The notes: generated from the sequence alone by a model not told the origin. A stretch of DNA of 64,000 bases from Ampelomyces quisqualis (GCA_018398575.1 JAGTXZ010000008.1:620001-684000); one strand, 5' to 3'; counted from the first letter of the stretch, positions 47,298 to 59,595 are shown. Program-made: numbers and translations.

Positions 47298-48755
47298 ATG
47301 CTCCCCTCCGCGCCCGAGCTTGTGGCTCGATTCCTCAGAGCCAGCGGTTACACAGAGGTCAGAAACACGCCATATGGTAGTTGACGACGTGCCGCTAACA
47401 GCTGCCAGACTTTAAGCAGCTTCGTTGCGGAAGCAGGTCTTCCTCAAGATATAGGGGCTAACTCAATGGATGCGATCACAATTGAGTCGATACTACAGGA
47501 AAAACTGTCCTTCGACACTAGCCTCAACTTTGAGAAATCTGGACTAGACGACAAAGATCGTAAATGGTCAGTAACTGCACCATCGAAGCCAGTCATCTTA
47601 TCTTCTTTACCCAATCGGTCCAACATCCTCAGCGTTTCTGTCATCGGCCTATCAATATCTGCAGCCGGACAAACTAAAGACTATATTGCTGTCACCACTG
47701 CGGACAGAAAACTGCATCTTTTGGACCTCAAGTCACCAAATTACGAAGTTGCACATTCGTACTCTGAATTCCAAGAGTCGCCAGTACTAGACGTGCTCGC
47801 AGTAGATGATCGACACTTGTTAGTTGCATCGATGTCCGGCAAACTTTGTCTTTACGACACAGTTCAAGGTCTCATACTTGAAGAACGAAAGGACCATTCG
47901 AAGTACGTTGTCAAAGTTGTATATTATAGCGAGGCAGATACAATCTGGATCGCCACCGCCGGCTGGGATGCAAAAGTCCTCGTTTACCAATGTACTACCC
48001 GTTTCGGCCAAGATAGCCTGCAGCTCGGGAAACCTTATGCGATCTTGGATCTTCCAAGCATCCCGGAAACGCTCCTGTTCGTAACGTCACCTGACGACAG
48101 AAATCCAGTTCTTGTTGTCGCTCGAAGAGATTCGACTTTCCTACACTTCTATGCTATTCACAGGTCAGATTCGCCAGAATTGACCTTTCTGGGAAAGCAG
48201 AACCTGGCACCTCATTCAAATGCATGGATTGCTTTTACTCCCTCTGACGTACAGCTAAGCCCCACCGATCCATCCTTAGTTGCCGTTGCTACATCTACAA
48301 CACCGCATATGAAGCTACTTGTAGTGAAGCTTCTGGTGCCCAATAGGCAGTCGTCTCTGCTAGATGCCGACTCAAACCTGGGTCCCGATGGGACAGTCAC
48401 GCAAGCATCCCAAGCGCGTGCTGAGCTCTTGATTCAAGATAGGGAGGAGGCGGCGATCTTAGTCAACGTTTCGACACTCGCTCCTCAGACCCAATACTCC
48501 ACCCCACGACTGGTCTGGCGACCTGATGGCTCAGGTGTTTATGTAAGTTCAGACGATGGCGTTGTGCGTGGGATCGAGGCGAGTACCGGTAAGCTTATGG
48601 TGGCTCTCGAAGGGCACGATCTGGGCTCCAAGCTCCGCTGCTTGTGGGCAGGGAGACTCAGCACTTTGCAAGACTGTGATTTGGATGACAGAGCCCAATC
48701 GGAATGCCTCATTAGTGGTGGATTCGATCAAAAATTGATAATTTGGCAACCCTAA
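47298..48755 (+). CDS. LisH-like/WD40-repeat protein
   Basis: Two exons, 47298..47357 and 47409..48755 (intron 51 bp with GTCAGA donor and GCTAAC branch), 468 aa. The spliced N-terminus APELVARFLRASGYTETLSSFVAEAG has the shape of a LisH dimerisation motif, visible only after splicing. The rest forms WD40-type blades: SVSVIGLSISAAGQTKDYIAVTTADRKLHLLDLK, a blade ending HLLVASMSGKLCLYD, one ending IWIATAGWDAKVLVYQ, and the last ending CLISGGFDQKLIIWQ. Several blades lack the canonical GH...WD pair, so repeats are degenerate. I recognise the architecture but not a named family; a scaffold role in a larger complex is inferred. Divergent from the SET protein. Confidence 0.88.
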
Positions 48756-49918
48756 GCCATACGCTTTGTGAGCTAGCCATGATCAATAGCCAGAAGACTC
48801 GTCAGCCTTGGGGCCATACAGCAAGGCTTCACAAGGTACTAGCTTCAAGGTGGGACTTGCAGAAGCATTTTCACGGAATTTAAACCCTATGAGTCTCAAC
48901 TTGCGTGGGATTAGTGTGGGCTCATTGCAAACAGGGCCAAACTCCAGACGAGGCGAATTCTGATGGCAGTACTCTTACTAGGGAACCCACTCGCGCAGCC
49001 ATTATTTTTTCGATTTGACAGCTTTGTTTCAATCCGCCCCGAAATATGTCGGCTCAATACAGACAGCCTTGTTCTGGCCAGCGGCACACCGCAACGTTGC
49101 TTTTCCGATCACAAAAGCCCCGTAATGCCGAGTGCCACAATAACGCCACTCAAGATCGGTACCACAACAACGCCACTTGAGATCGATCGGACCCAGGAAG
49201 CTGCATGTCAATCAAGTGTTCATAATGAAACGCACGCTTGGACACTACATATCACGTTCGAATACAATGCGAAAGCACATAGTAGACTTGGTCCGCCCCT
49301 TGCTGAACTTGGCGCGCTCTCACCCACTTCCACAGGCCTGCTTACGATGCGCACATCCCACGCATCTTGTATCGTAAACTCGCCGCCCGGCTTTTTAGTG
49401 ACTCTGATACACTCTCGAGTCTCGGATCGGAATACAAAAAAACACCTGCGTAGCTTCGAACCTAAGTCGGGCGCTGCCACTAAGCCGGGGAAGCGGGAGC
49501 TCTCCCTCAAAGCCACGGGCGGAAGACGGAGACATCAGCTTGTTCATTGGCGTGTCTTGTTCAGAACTCTTAGGCGCTATGCACCCACTTGCTCATTAGG
49601 ATAGGGGCTTGGCTACCCTCCAATCCGGTTCACATGTCTCCGTCGATATGTGCAGTGTCATAATGCCTTTTCTCCAGCAGGAATGACAATTTAAGTATAA
49701 GTATGGGCATGGTCGTATCTGATCTGGGCATACAGCTGGCTCAAATCTCTCACACCCAACTTATACGTGTCCGTCTTTCGTTCGTCTTCGTGACTAGCTT
49801 CAGCTGCACATATATCTCTCCCTAGTACGGTGGTACATCACGCGTGTTCTATACCGCTCAAACCTACCGACCCGTTGGTTCAGCCTTTTGTTACGCCAAA
49901 TTCTCCTTCCAAGTCATC
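48756..49918. other. Intergenic, WD40 to RRM gene, with one doubtful frame
   Basis: An open frame at 48963-49604 (+, 213 aa) starts with ATG but has no domain or signal peptide, and contains a 27-bp imperfect duplication (49135 and 49162, CCACAAnAACGCCACTnGAGATCG-like). I rate it about 0.2 as a gene. Nothing else seen. Confidence 0.45.
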
Positions 49919-50912
49919 ATGTCCTACAACAGCGCGTGGAAAGATGGCGACGGTGACTTCTTACTCGTTGTGTCCGGGTCAAATCGAAGTGCATCGTACT
50001 TGTCGGGGTGGCAGGAGTTTAAGGATCACATCCGAAAAGTCGTGAAAGAGCAGCCTGGGTGGGTTGACGTTTATTCAAGTCAAAGCCAACGTCGCGGTGA
50101 GATGCAAGGTTGGGCCCGGTTGAGGGACAGAGAAGATGCCGACGCAGCCTACAGTATGTTCACGGCCTACAGCTGGTAGCCCTGGCTAACAAGCATATCT
50201 AGAAACTTACTCAAGGTACAAAGGGATGCTAGTTCACGTTTGGGAAACTTGCCGCAGCCGTGAAGGCTTCCGCATATTCAGATGCAATTGCTCTTCACAG
50301 TTTCCAGAAGTCTCTGAGGGCGCTCACTCAGTGGGTCGATGTGGTATCGACATTGGAAGAGTCAGCCATCTGACGGGTGGCGGGAAGCTGGCCCATGCCG
50401 TGTCTACACCGCAATACATGTCCAGCCAGCCCATGCACGGATATGCGTACCCAACGTCACAGGCATACTCTGTCCCCTCGCCATATCCAAGCTACCCACC
50501 ACTAACACAAATACCTGTATATTCGACCAATTCGTACGGACTGCCGGTCAACGTTCGCAATGGGGCTGTTCTGACAGAGGCACGCGGCATCTTCATCCAG
50601 AACCTGGACTACAAATGCACCATGTCAGATCTGTATAGCCTGTTACTAACCGTTGGCCAGCCTGTAGATTACAGGCTCCTCCGGGACTCCCGTACAGGCG
50701 TCTTCAAAGGATCAGCTACGGCCACTTTTGGGTCGCAAGAACAGGCAAAAAGGGCCGCCTACTGTTTGGATCGCGTGGAGCACATGGGAATGAAGATCAG
50801 CGTCCGCATGGACAAGCAGACAACAGCAGTCGGACAAGCTGCACCGCTCATTGTGGGTTCGGACATGTATGTTTCGACTTCCACGGTAAGGTCTGGGGTT
50901 CTCTCAACCTAG
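49919..50912 (+). CDS. RRM-domain RNA-binding protein
   Basis: Exons 49919..50153 and 50203..50912 (49-bp intron, branch GGCTAAC), 314 aa. The N-terminal ~110 residues (from MSYNSAWKDGDGDFLLVV, through WQEFKDHIRKVVKEQPGWVD) look like a first, atypical RRM with GWARLRDREDADAAYK as its last strand and helix. A Tyr/Pro/Ser-rich linker follows (YPTSQAYSVPSPYPSYPP). A canonical RRM comes next: RNP2 GIFIQNLDY, RNP1 TGVFKGSATATF and the final strand MGMKISVRMDK. It probably binds mRNA or another RNA; no named orthologue assigned. The 3' end is uncertain: GTAAGG at 50886 could be a donor (41-bp intron to 50926), extending the frame into the 19-bp minisatellite downstream. I keep the simple stop at 50912. 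Confidence 0.82.
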
Positions 50913-51040
50913 ATCCTTGTTGACAGCAAGTAGTACTAGCGACTAGCAAGCTTTCGGAAATGAACTATAGATCTGGTCGATTTCAGGCCCCTGTCAAATC
51001 TGAGCATCATGTAGCTGCCCACAATACTTGGAGATGGATC

Positions 51041-51151
51041 GGAGTAACAATGCCTGTGCGGAGTAACAATGCCTGTGCGGAGTAACAATGCCTGTGCGGA
51101 GTAACAATGCCTGTGCGGAGTAACAATGCCTGTTCGGAGTAACAATGCCTG
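51041..51151. repeat. 19-bp minisatellite, 5.8 copies
   Basis: Unit GGAGTAACAATGCCTGTGC, starting at 51041, 51060, 51079, 51098, 51117 and 51136 (last partial). The first four copies are identical. The fifth differs at one base (TTC for TGC), so array growth is recent. Sits 130 bp after the RRM gene stop. Confidence 0.97.
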
Positions 51152-52854
51152 ACTTGCATGGCATACGACGTCTTTCGTTTACAATATTTGTTGCGAATGC
51201 CTGCACATCGGCCATTTACCGGTGTATGCGGATTTTGTTGAGTAATGGAAGCTCGTCTAGGACTGGGTGGCTTTTGCTTTTTCTCGGCAATCTGGAATCT
51301 CCAGGCTTCGAATCTCTTCCGTAATGGTGGGTCAGATGGCGCTAGGAGGAACAGGGCTACACATTGCTTTTTCCGTATAGAACCGGCTGCATTTCCCAAT
51401 GAAACAAGTTGCACACGACCGAGGCAAAGTCAATTCCCTTAGCTCTACATATATCTTCCGGTGGCCTGGTGGTTCCTTGTCCGGCAATGCTCCTTCTGTC
51501 ACATGCATCCCTTGCAGCGTCTTCCGAGACATGCAATGCAACGACGAGCTCTCAGGTGAGCTGGCGCGCTTAACGAGGTGAAAGTATCGCGATAGGCGCG
51601 GTTCGCTTTTGCCGAGCGCTTAACCTTCCCATTAACCTACCGTGTAGTGTAGGTGGAGAATGTGGCTTGATGATTTCAAGGTGTTGAAGCTGGGATTCTG
51701 CAGGCATTGTTACCAATAGTAGAACCTGCGTCTCTCTTCCCGAATCCTTTTGTGATACCCCGTGACCCACGTACACTACTTGTACATGCAAGCTCGCGGC
51801 ATCGACTGCCGGTCCATACACCGCAACCATCCCCAAAAATTGACGGACATCTTCGGGAGCCTCACGTCATCAAATCTTGCGTACCGCTCGGCCATGTCAG
51901 CGGTTTAGCCCACTGGGACAATTGCCAGGACGTAATGACATGTATCTCCGAATTACAGAATGTCTTGGAATCAGCCTGAGAGCACGCCAAAACACGTTGT
52001 CTTGATACAACGGCTGATACCAGAGCATGCAAGATATCGGCGAGTCTCATGGTAGAAATTCTGAGAAGCGTGACGTTTTCCTTTTGCTTACCGGTAATGC
52101 CGAAGTATCACCCGCCTGCGTGATCCTGCTGACTCGCTATGATCAAGAATTGTGCTACTTGATCAAGGTTGCTCTAAGCGATTCGTCCTCCGTTACCTAA
52201 CAGTCACATCGCGCAAAAGAACTTGCAGCACAGGCGGTGGGGACTCGTACTCGATCGTACGACGACTGCCTCAACATCCCGCGCTTCTGTATCCATGTTC
52301 TTAACGGGCGTTACTAGCTGCCTCTAATAAAATACAGGGGCAGCTGATGTACCGCAGGTCTATGGTCGGCTAGTAACTTGGGATGTGTGCGATCTCCCCT
52401 CGGGCCTTAGGACGTGGCGGCTGTGTTGATCTGTCTGGTGGTAGGACATGCCCCAAGTTTTGAAAGTTCATTCGTGCTCACTGATACTTCGTATGACAAC
52501 CCAAGGGTTAACTCTCGCGATCATCCCCGAATACTACAATCGATCGAACACTGCTATCATCGTGAATCTAAAACCCCAGTCTGAGGATCACTATCATCCT
52601 AGAGCCCAGAGCTACGGTAGTCGTGCGAAAAAAAGAGAGCCACAATGGCACGACATGACTCCCTGCCACGCGACCAGGACTTGAACTTTGAACACGACGT
52701 CGATGACTTGCATCGAAGTCGAAGCGAGAAGCAGAGTAACCACCAGCGCTCATCGTAGCTGCATATGCCTGTCAAACCTTGGGCCCAACAGCACGGTCAT
52801 CAGAGTTGGACATATGCATCTATTTTGATACAGTACGTCAAGGTAAGCACACGC
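51152..52854. other. Intergenic, RRM gene to MFS
   Basis: No gene confirmed. A 37-codon frame at 52644-52757 (MARHDSLPRDQDLN...) is protein-like but isolated. Frames at 51570-51836 (-) and 51707-51979 (+) are mutual shadows. Confidence 0.5.
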
Positions 52855-54383
52855 TCATACTCTCCAACCTTTTTTCTGCGTCCTGACAGTAACAGTATAC
52901 AAAACGATTAGCCACGCCGTCCCTAACATCAGACACACGCCACTCCAAACTTGTATACCAATGAAGTCCGTCCGTCCACCCTTCCTCCTTAACAAAGCGC
53001 CTGCGATGGGCGCTCCAATTAGCGACGCGATACTCGAAACACTCCACGACATTCCGAGCCGGGTACCCAGCCTCGAAAGATCCGGCGTGATGTTAGCAAA
53101 CGCGGCAGACGGTACAGTAACGAGGGCGGCAGAGAAGAATCCTGGAAGATGCAGAGTCAGCAAGCGTTCCTGCATGTCATATTTAAGATCTGACCTACCC
53201 CACAAGATAGAGAAAGCGATGAAGGTGCTCTCCTTCTCAATACTTATCCAGCTCAGCGCCAAAATCCCACTCGAAAATGTGCAAAGGATCCACGTCACGA
53301 TCGCTCCGCAGTAATGCGCAATGACGCCGCTTATCAACCTGCCGAAGAAACTTCCTGCGATGCTGAAGACAAGCATGTACAATGATAAACTGTCCGATGT
53401 TCCCAGCCTCTCTCTCGCGTATGTTGGGATGTAAAAGTACGGGACGATGTAGCCAAGAAACGTGAAGAAGGTCGAAGCGGTGAAGATGAGAAACAGCTTA
53501 TCATGAAGCGCAGACTTGTCGAAGAGTGCACGCGCCTTCCTCCTCGTAGCTAGCATCTTTGAGCCCGAAAGAAGGGCAGGAATCGACAGCGCAGCGGCAG
53601 CAAGCGCAACAAATCCAATCGCACGAATCGCCCACGGGAACCCAACCGTCTTGGTCAGTCTGTCAAACATGATGATGTAGATGACTCCCCCGACCGCAAT
53701 CCCACTCATGACGATCCCCAATGCCAAAGCTCTCTTCTTATCGAACCATAAGCCCACGAGCGCCAAACTAGGGATATACAGCAGTCCCGCGCCGAGGCCC
53801 ATGCATAAGCCCTGACTAAGGAAGACTTGCCAGTACGTCGTGCTGAGGCTCAACATCATGATGCCGAAGACGACGAGGAAGTTGCCGACAATGAGCATGG
53901 AGCGGAAGTAGCCTAGGTCGAAGAGTGGGCCAGACATGACGCCGAAGAAAATTAGGAGCCAGGCTTGTACGGTGCCGATCCACGATATGGCTGACGGGGT
54001 TTCATTGGGGAGCAAGGTCGAGCGGTAGTAGGCTTGGAAGGCGCCGTAGGTTAGTGTAAAGCCCCTGTGGTGTTGTTAGCATATGGGGTGAATACATGCG
54101 GGAGGGTTAGGAAGTCGGACCAAATATTGACGTAAATGAAGAAGCCACCAAAGACCTTTAACCATGCGTGTAGACCGCCATCGGGCGGAGAGGGTATTAG
54201 AGAGTCAGTTGTGACCGCTGTCGAAAGAGGATTGAGATCTGGTTCAGCATCGGTTTTTATTTCTTGTCCACGTTTCTCTTCATCGTCCTGTGCCGACGTA
54301 GGTCTGGAAACGACATGCTCTTCGGTGGAAGTAGAGCCATCCTCATCATACTTCTTCTTATCTAGAGTCAGAGAAGACGACAT
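52855..54383 (-). CDS. Monocarboxylate-type MFS transporter A
   Basis: Fungal SLC16/MCH-like transporter of the plasma membrane; family members move monocarboxylates, riboflavin or related compounds. Minus-strand exons are 54383..54121, 54064..53199 and 53141..52855; introns 56 and 57 bp; 471 aa. A charged, disordered N-terminus (about 65 residues) leads to the family signature PPDGGLHAWLKVFGGFF at helix 1. The first splice restores NIWGFTLTYGAFQAYYRSTL. RSMLIVGNFLVVFGIMML, LCMGLGAGLLYIPSLALVGL and WFDKKRALALGI are typical MCT loop and helix blocks. The second intron is in frame and free of stops, so retention would add 19 residues (a 490-aa form); splicing gives the expected ILWGFFSAALVTVPSAAFA. 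Twelve helices fit. Confidence 0.92.
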
Positions 54384-55274
54384 GTTCGAGAGGCGGAATT
54401 GTGCGTGGATTATCAGCTGAGTAGTTAAACAGAATTTAGACTTCGGAATTAATGACCATCGAGTAAGGCACACTTCATTCCGAAACGGCTAGATTTCCCG
54501 CGGAGTATTTCTGCTTTCCGTCGTACGGCTGCGGTAGCGACAGTGTACCTAGGTATGACCAAGGAGCAGGGTGCGTGAAGGTAAGCAACACCTTTGTTGT
54601 AAGTCTATAGGTTCCAGAAACATGATAAAACTTCCCACATTATGGGAAAACGCTGGATGACGATTCGTCGTCCATTACCGTTTCGAGCTGTGGCGTTCTG
54701 CAAACCAAGCGGGGGACGACTGCTGCCGAGGTCGGGGTTCAACGCGTCTAACGACATTAGGCAGGTATGTGAGATCATAACCGGCCATAGATGTGGGTAT
54801 AGAAGACATTGCAAAAGTGCTGCGACAACTAGTTGTTATATACAGAATGTCCTATGGATGGTGGTAGGATAGCCACAAATCGTAAAGCCAAGAGTGAAAT
54901 GTGGAGGGCAAAGTCTTTCCACATCTTCATCGCAGAGTGCTCATTTCAAGAGGCAGACGTGTTGCGGATCTTGTCTATAAGCAGCACCCCAGTTTGATTT
55001 TATCTGATTCCAGTTGATCAGGGTGGTCCATCGAACGAGAAGTATGAGCAATGATTTGTATATTCGCAGAAACTCCAAAGTGGATGACCGGTCCTCGCCT
55101 AGTAGGATTTATGAACCACGCGCCTCTTCAATGGCAAAATGCTAACATGTGGTTGGCGCTCTTGAAGCCCTGGTGCCGATGCGCCATAGAGTTTCAGCGA
55201 CCGATCGGTCCAAGTCGTGGTCGTCTTTCGCGGACGAGGTTTCAAATCTGTCGAGCCGGGGACAAAACGAATAA
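54384..55274. other. Intergenic, MFS A to THO1
   Basis: Promoter of MFS A and 3' side of THO1. Small frames only; no gene or notable repeat seen. Confidence 0.6.
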
Positions 55275-56126
55275 TCAGGACGCGGCAGAACTGGCCCATT
55301 TGGCCTTTCGTGCCTCAGCGGCGGCCCTGTCCTTCTCGCTCATCCAACTGCCATTTCCCTGTGATCTACCCTGCTCTTTACGGGATTCCCGATCGCTACG
55401 ACCCCTGTTCTCACGACCATCTCGGTTGTATGGGCTGTCACGGTTGTCGCGTCGGTCGCGTCCGCCACGTCCACCGCGGCCTCCAGACCGGCCTCCTCCA
55501 CGGCGCTTGTTGTCTCCAGTATCGTCTCCACCTTCGCGGCCACGCTTTTGGCTGCGCTCAGGCAGAGCCTCGTCGAGACCCCGGGGTGGGCCGCTCTCTC
55601 CGAACTTCTTTGCGCGCTCCAGCTTCTTCAAACCCTCATCGTCCTCGATCTTCATGCCAAACTTCTCAGCGCGCTTCCTGCGGCGCTCAATCTCCTCCTC
55701 GAGATTGGTGGCTGCGAGGCCCTTGGTGTAATCGGGTGCAGGCTCTTTCTTCTCCTCTACCTGAGCGACCTCGGCGCCCTCTGCTGGTGGCTGCACCGTC
55801 AGATCGGCAGTCTGCGCAGGGTCGATGTCGGCAACCTGATTCGGGACAGCCTGCGGGTTTGGCGGCTGGCCTTGACCTCCAGCGTTCGCGATCGTCTCCT
55901 CGTTTGACGTCACAGGAGCGTCGATCTTGGCGGTGGTAGGCGCAGCGTCGTCGCCATCATCGTCCCAGTCAATCTCGTCTTCGGCATTGACTGCGAGCTT
56001 TGTCTTGTTCTCGTCGTCCTTTGTGAGGCGATCGACCATGTCGGCCTTTTTGCCAGTCGAGGGCAGACCACGGTCCTTGAGAAGCACCTCGAGCTCAGCA
56101 TTCTTCATCTTGGCGTATTCAGGCAT
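55275..56126 (-). CDS. THO1: SAP-domain protein, Tho1/SARNP family
   Basis: Homologue of yeast Tho1 and human SARNP/CIP29, which bind RNA and the DEAD-box ATPase Sub2/UAP56 in mRNP assembly and export. Single exon, 283 aa. A SAP helix-extended-helix (about 4-38) reads YAKMKNAELEVLLKDRGLP, then STGKKADMVDRL. An acidic linker contains WDDDGDD. The Tho1/SARNP-type motif follows as ATNLEEEIERRRKRAEKFG and LKKLERAKKFG, matching the paired RxxRF-like UAP56-binding repeats. The C-terminus is an RGG/RDR-rich tail with a final helix EKDRAAAEARKAKWASS. Start is the first ATG; no intron. It sits between two MFS transporter genes without an obvious functional tie. Confidence 0.93.
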   Translation of the reverse strand: MPEYAKMKNAELEVLLKDRGLPSTGKKADMVDRLTKDDENKTKLAVNAEDEIDWDDDGDDAAPTTAKIDAPVTSNEETIANAGGQGQPPNPQAVPNQVADIDPAQTADLTVQPPAEGAEVAQVEEKKEPAPDYTKGLAATNLEEEIERRRKRAEKFGMKIEDDEGLKKLERAKKFGESGPPRGLDEALPERSQKRGREGGDDTGDNKRRGGGRSGGRGGRGGRDRRDNRDSPYNRDGRENRGRSDRESRKEQGRSQGNGSWMSEKDRAAAEARKAKWASSAAS

Positions 56127-57317
56127 TTTGGTGGGGTATCGCGGCTAGCGACGCGGGTGATGATGCTGTTTGTGAATGCGCTGCGCGGGCAGGGGACGCG
56201 TAAGATTGTTCGCTGTCTCTTGGAAATAGTCAGCGTGGCTCAAGGAACGGTCGCTGAAGCTTCAGGTGAGCAACAAGTGTGCTGGAGCAAGAGTGGACAA
56301 AAGGGCTGCTGCTGCTCTGATGTAGGCGATGACAGCAGTCAAAAGGCTGCGCGTTGTTGGGAGCACTTGCTTTGGCCAAGGCGCTAAGCTACTTTGGGTG
56401 TGAGCTTGCTTTCACGGACTCGAGGACAATAGTAACCTTCCGGCGACGACCATTGACTGAATCGTACTCCGTATTGTCCATCGTTATTGTCAACCTCTCA
56501 TTACATTTGTAGCTTTCAATTGCACATGCCAAGTCTGAACCCAAGCATGGCTGTTGTCTCGAACTGCCTTCGTTGAAATCGCGTCCAGGGGCCGTTGAGG
56601 ATCTACGAATTATGAATGCTGACTCTTAGAAACCATTTGTAGCGAGCCCATCTGAATCAATTGTATTTCTGTCTGACAGGCTTTTTCGCCTTTTCGCCTT
56701 TTCTCTGGCGGTCGTGGTGACGGTCACCAACGCTCCCAAACTGCGATACTTTTGCCCATTTACGGAGTACACGCGACGTGAATCTCGGCAGCTCGGCTCC
56801 GACATCTCCGATGCTACAGTACAAGAGAAACCTTTGCTTTGAGGTGTTATCACCGAGATGCCAGACGTCAGTGTTTTTAAACTGAGGACGAGTTTGGCAC
56901 ATTTTAATCGGTCATGACGTAGAGTCGAGTCGATTTTCCCCCTTTCCTACGGTGTCGCGCGCTTGAACGTACGAAAGAGGTGTTTGTGAACTCAGCTCGG
57001 CCTGAATGTAAGGCCGAGCACCCCTGCACATCCTAGCCCAAAGTGTAGTGGTACGGATGTACGCAGTACGACGCTCATTGTTCGTACACGCTAGCCGTCG
57101 GACCTGGTCATTGGGTCTTTTACTTAAACACTGTCTTACAAGATAGATCTTTCGATACATCAACTTTCTCAGTTCTACAATAACTCAGCCCAACGACGCA
57201 CGACACTCGCCATTTGGTTTCCGACCATATCGCCGAAGTCTACAACTGCGCTGACCGTAAAGCTCATTGAGCGGCTTCAGCTTGCTGACCAGCCACAACA
57301 ACCGGCATCTCCTCGCC
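56127..57317. other. Intergenic, THO1 to MFS B
   Basis: Divergent promoter region. Contains TACTCCGTA at 56465-56473 and TACGGAGTA at 56761-56769. No gene seen. Confidence 0.6.
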
Positions 57318-58812
57318 ATGTCTCCCTTATCGACCGCGGCGCCGTCAGTGAGCGATGATGCACGACTAGATGCTAAGACCGACTTAGACCATTCGTCTAT
57401 GAGCGAAAAGCAGCCCGACAGAGAGCCGATATTCGACAGCGAGAGACAGAACGAGCCAGTCCAACCAGTGGCATCGTCCATAAACCCCTTAGATCCATCT
57501 CAATTTCCCGATGGTGGCCGTCAGGCCTATCTGTGTTTACTTGGGGGGTTTTGCTGCCTAATCTGCTCATTTGGATGGCTCAACTGTCTGGGCGTCTTCC
57601 AGAGCTACTATCAGATGAATCAGCTTCGCGACTACTCACCATCGACGATCGCATGGATTCCATCGATCCAGATCCTCGTCATGTTCTTGCCAGGACCCCT
57701 TGTTGGCTGGGTCTATGATAACCACGGCCCCAAATGGATTCTCATCGTTGGCACCTTTTTCCACGTCTTTGGTCTCATGATGACCAGTCTCTGTACCGAA
57801 TACTACCAATTCATCCTCGCCCAAGGAATCTGCTCTCCACTCGGACTCAACTGCATTTTTCAAGCTGGCACAAGTACAATCCCTACTTGGTTTCTCAAAA
57901 AGCGTGGACTGGCTTACGGGATGATGGCTGCGGGTAGTGGGCTGGGAGGCATAATATTTCCCATCATGGCGACTCGCTTGATTCCACAGATCGGCTTTGG
58001 ATGGACCATGAGAAGTAAGCCGCTAGATATAGGCTCTGTTAGGATTTCAACTAACTCACTCCTGCAGCCATCGCCTTCCTTATCCTCGGCCTCATGATCG
58101 TTGCATCATTCACTGTATCCTCGCGTCTCCCGCCTAAGCCCCGAGCTCTTCAACTAAAGGTGTTCCTACTGCCTTTCAAGGATGTCAGATTTGTCCTCCT
58201 CATCTCGGCTTCGTTCCTGTTTTTCTTGGGTATATTCATTCCCATCAACTTTATTGAACTACAAGCGATTCATTCTGGAATGAGTCTTCGTCTTTCGGGT
58301 TATCTCTTGGCTGTTTTGAACGCACTCAGGTAAGACCGTACTTCAGACTGATCATAGATACCCGTCGCTGACCAAAACGTAGCATTTTCGGTCGTGTTAT
58401 CCCTGGTGCTCTCGCAGATAAATTCGGAAGGTTCAACATGCAGTCGATCTGTAGTGCTGCTGCAGGTGTCATCGTTCTGGCACTTGGTGTGCCAGCATCT
58501 AGCAATGCAGCCTTTATCACTTTCGCCGCGCTTTACGGATTCGCTTCAGGGGCCTTTGTTTCACTGCTGCCGGCGCAGATTGCACACATCTCCCAGGTCG
58601 AGCAGATTGGCGTAAATGTCGGTGTCGTTTTTGCTGTGGTCTCCTTCGCGGGTCTCGTAGGCAACCCCATTGCAGGATCCATCATCGACGCCAACAATGG
58701 TGATTACTGGGGCTTGAACGTTTTTGCAGGCGTAACCCTGTTGGCCGGTGCATTCATGTTCACTATCACCAGGATGTACATTGCGAACTGGAAGGTGCTT
58801 GGAAGGTATTGA
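57318..58812 (+). CDS. Monocarboxylate-type MFS transporter B
   Basis: Second SLC16/MCH-like transporter, 462 aa. Exons 57318..58014, 58068..58329 and 58383..58812; both introns 53 bp. A disordered, acidic N-terminus (about 70 residues) precedes the signature FPDGGRQAYLCLLGGFC. Characteristic blocks are NCLGVFQSYYQMNQLRDYSP, LAQGICSPLGLNCIFQAGTS, TWFLKKRGLAYGMMAAGSGL and GRVIPGALADKFGRFN, the last assembled across the second splice. The end is LLAGAFMFTITRMYI with a short tail. It is a paralogue of transporter A, but the two differ enough that a recent local duplication is unlikely. The start is the first ATG in frame; the frame runs open to 57267. Confidence 0.93.
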
Positions 58813-59595
58813 TCGAGTTCCATGGCGGACTGTTACTTTCTTCGCGCATCCAATGCTCAGACGTTTTCCAACCGCTTTCAGCTAGTCTCGAATCCCTAAG
58901 ATAGACGTGTACGATAGACTACATAGCATATATTTTCTAATAACAGACTGCAAAGCTCATTCACCTATTCATCAAGAACATACTGCATTGACCGTATGTA
59001 CAGTCTACGCTTTTCCTCTCGTATGTGCGAAGCCCTCATCGAGCTGCTCAAGTCAAGCGCGCTTTGTTGATCCGCGCACATACCATCACTCCGCTCCTGA
59101 GAGACACCAGACTCTGTGCGCTCTCATGCTGTCACGGTTATTACAACAATATGTCAACGTCACCATTCTGCTACCAGGTTGAAATTCATGTCAGCTTACA
59201 GTAGGGGCCAAATTTGCTCAGGAACCATTGGCCGCGTGAGACGATTGCGAAACGAGACCGGCGCCCGGCATTTCGTACATCGTACAACACCTGTGCGACG
59301 CCTCTGGCCATCTCATCAATGCTCCGTCGCAAGCTTCCAATCGCCTCTACTTATAATCAGATTAACTAATGTTACCCTAGGCCAGAAATGACCGACGCCC
59401 GCTGACCAGACGATAAGAGTGTCGGGTAGGTCCTGACATTGTACGAAGTCTTGTCTCCACCTCCATCACGCCCGCTATCAGTACGATCGCCACAGCCTTG
59501 CAGCTCAAAGAAGCCTTCAGCACCTCAGCCTTGCACGAGGCTTGATACCTATCTTCCGTGCAGAACATCGCGGTTCGGCATCTTGTGAGGTCGCG
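58813..59595. other. Intergenic, MFS B to Zn2Cys6 factor
   Basis: Small overlapping frames only; no gene or repeat seen. Confidence 0.6.

Noticed and set aside
48963..49604. 213-aa frame before the RRM gene
   Set aside because: Low-complexity, internal 27-bp duplication, no recognisable fold; possible but not supported.
50936..51414. Repetitive minus-strand frames rich in HCYSAQALLLRTGIVTP
   Set aside because: Translation of the 19-bp minisatellite in three phases; the array explains them.
52568..52757. Possible tRNA or short gene near 52.6-52.75 kb
   Set aside because: A B-box-like word is visible but no cloverleaf could be folded, and the 37-codon frame stands alone.
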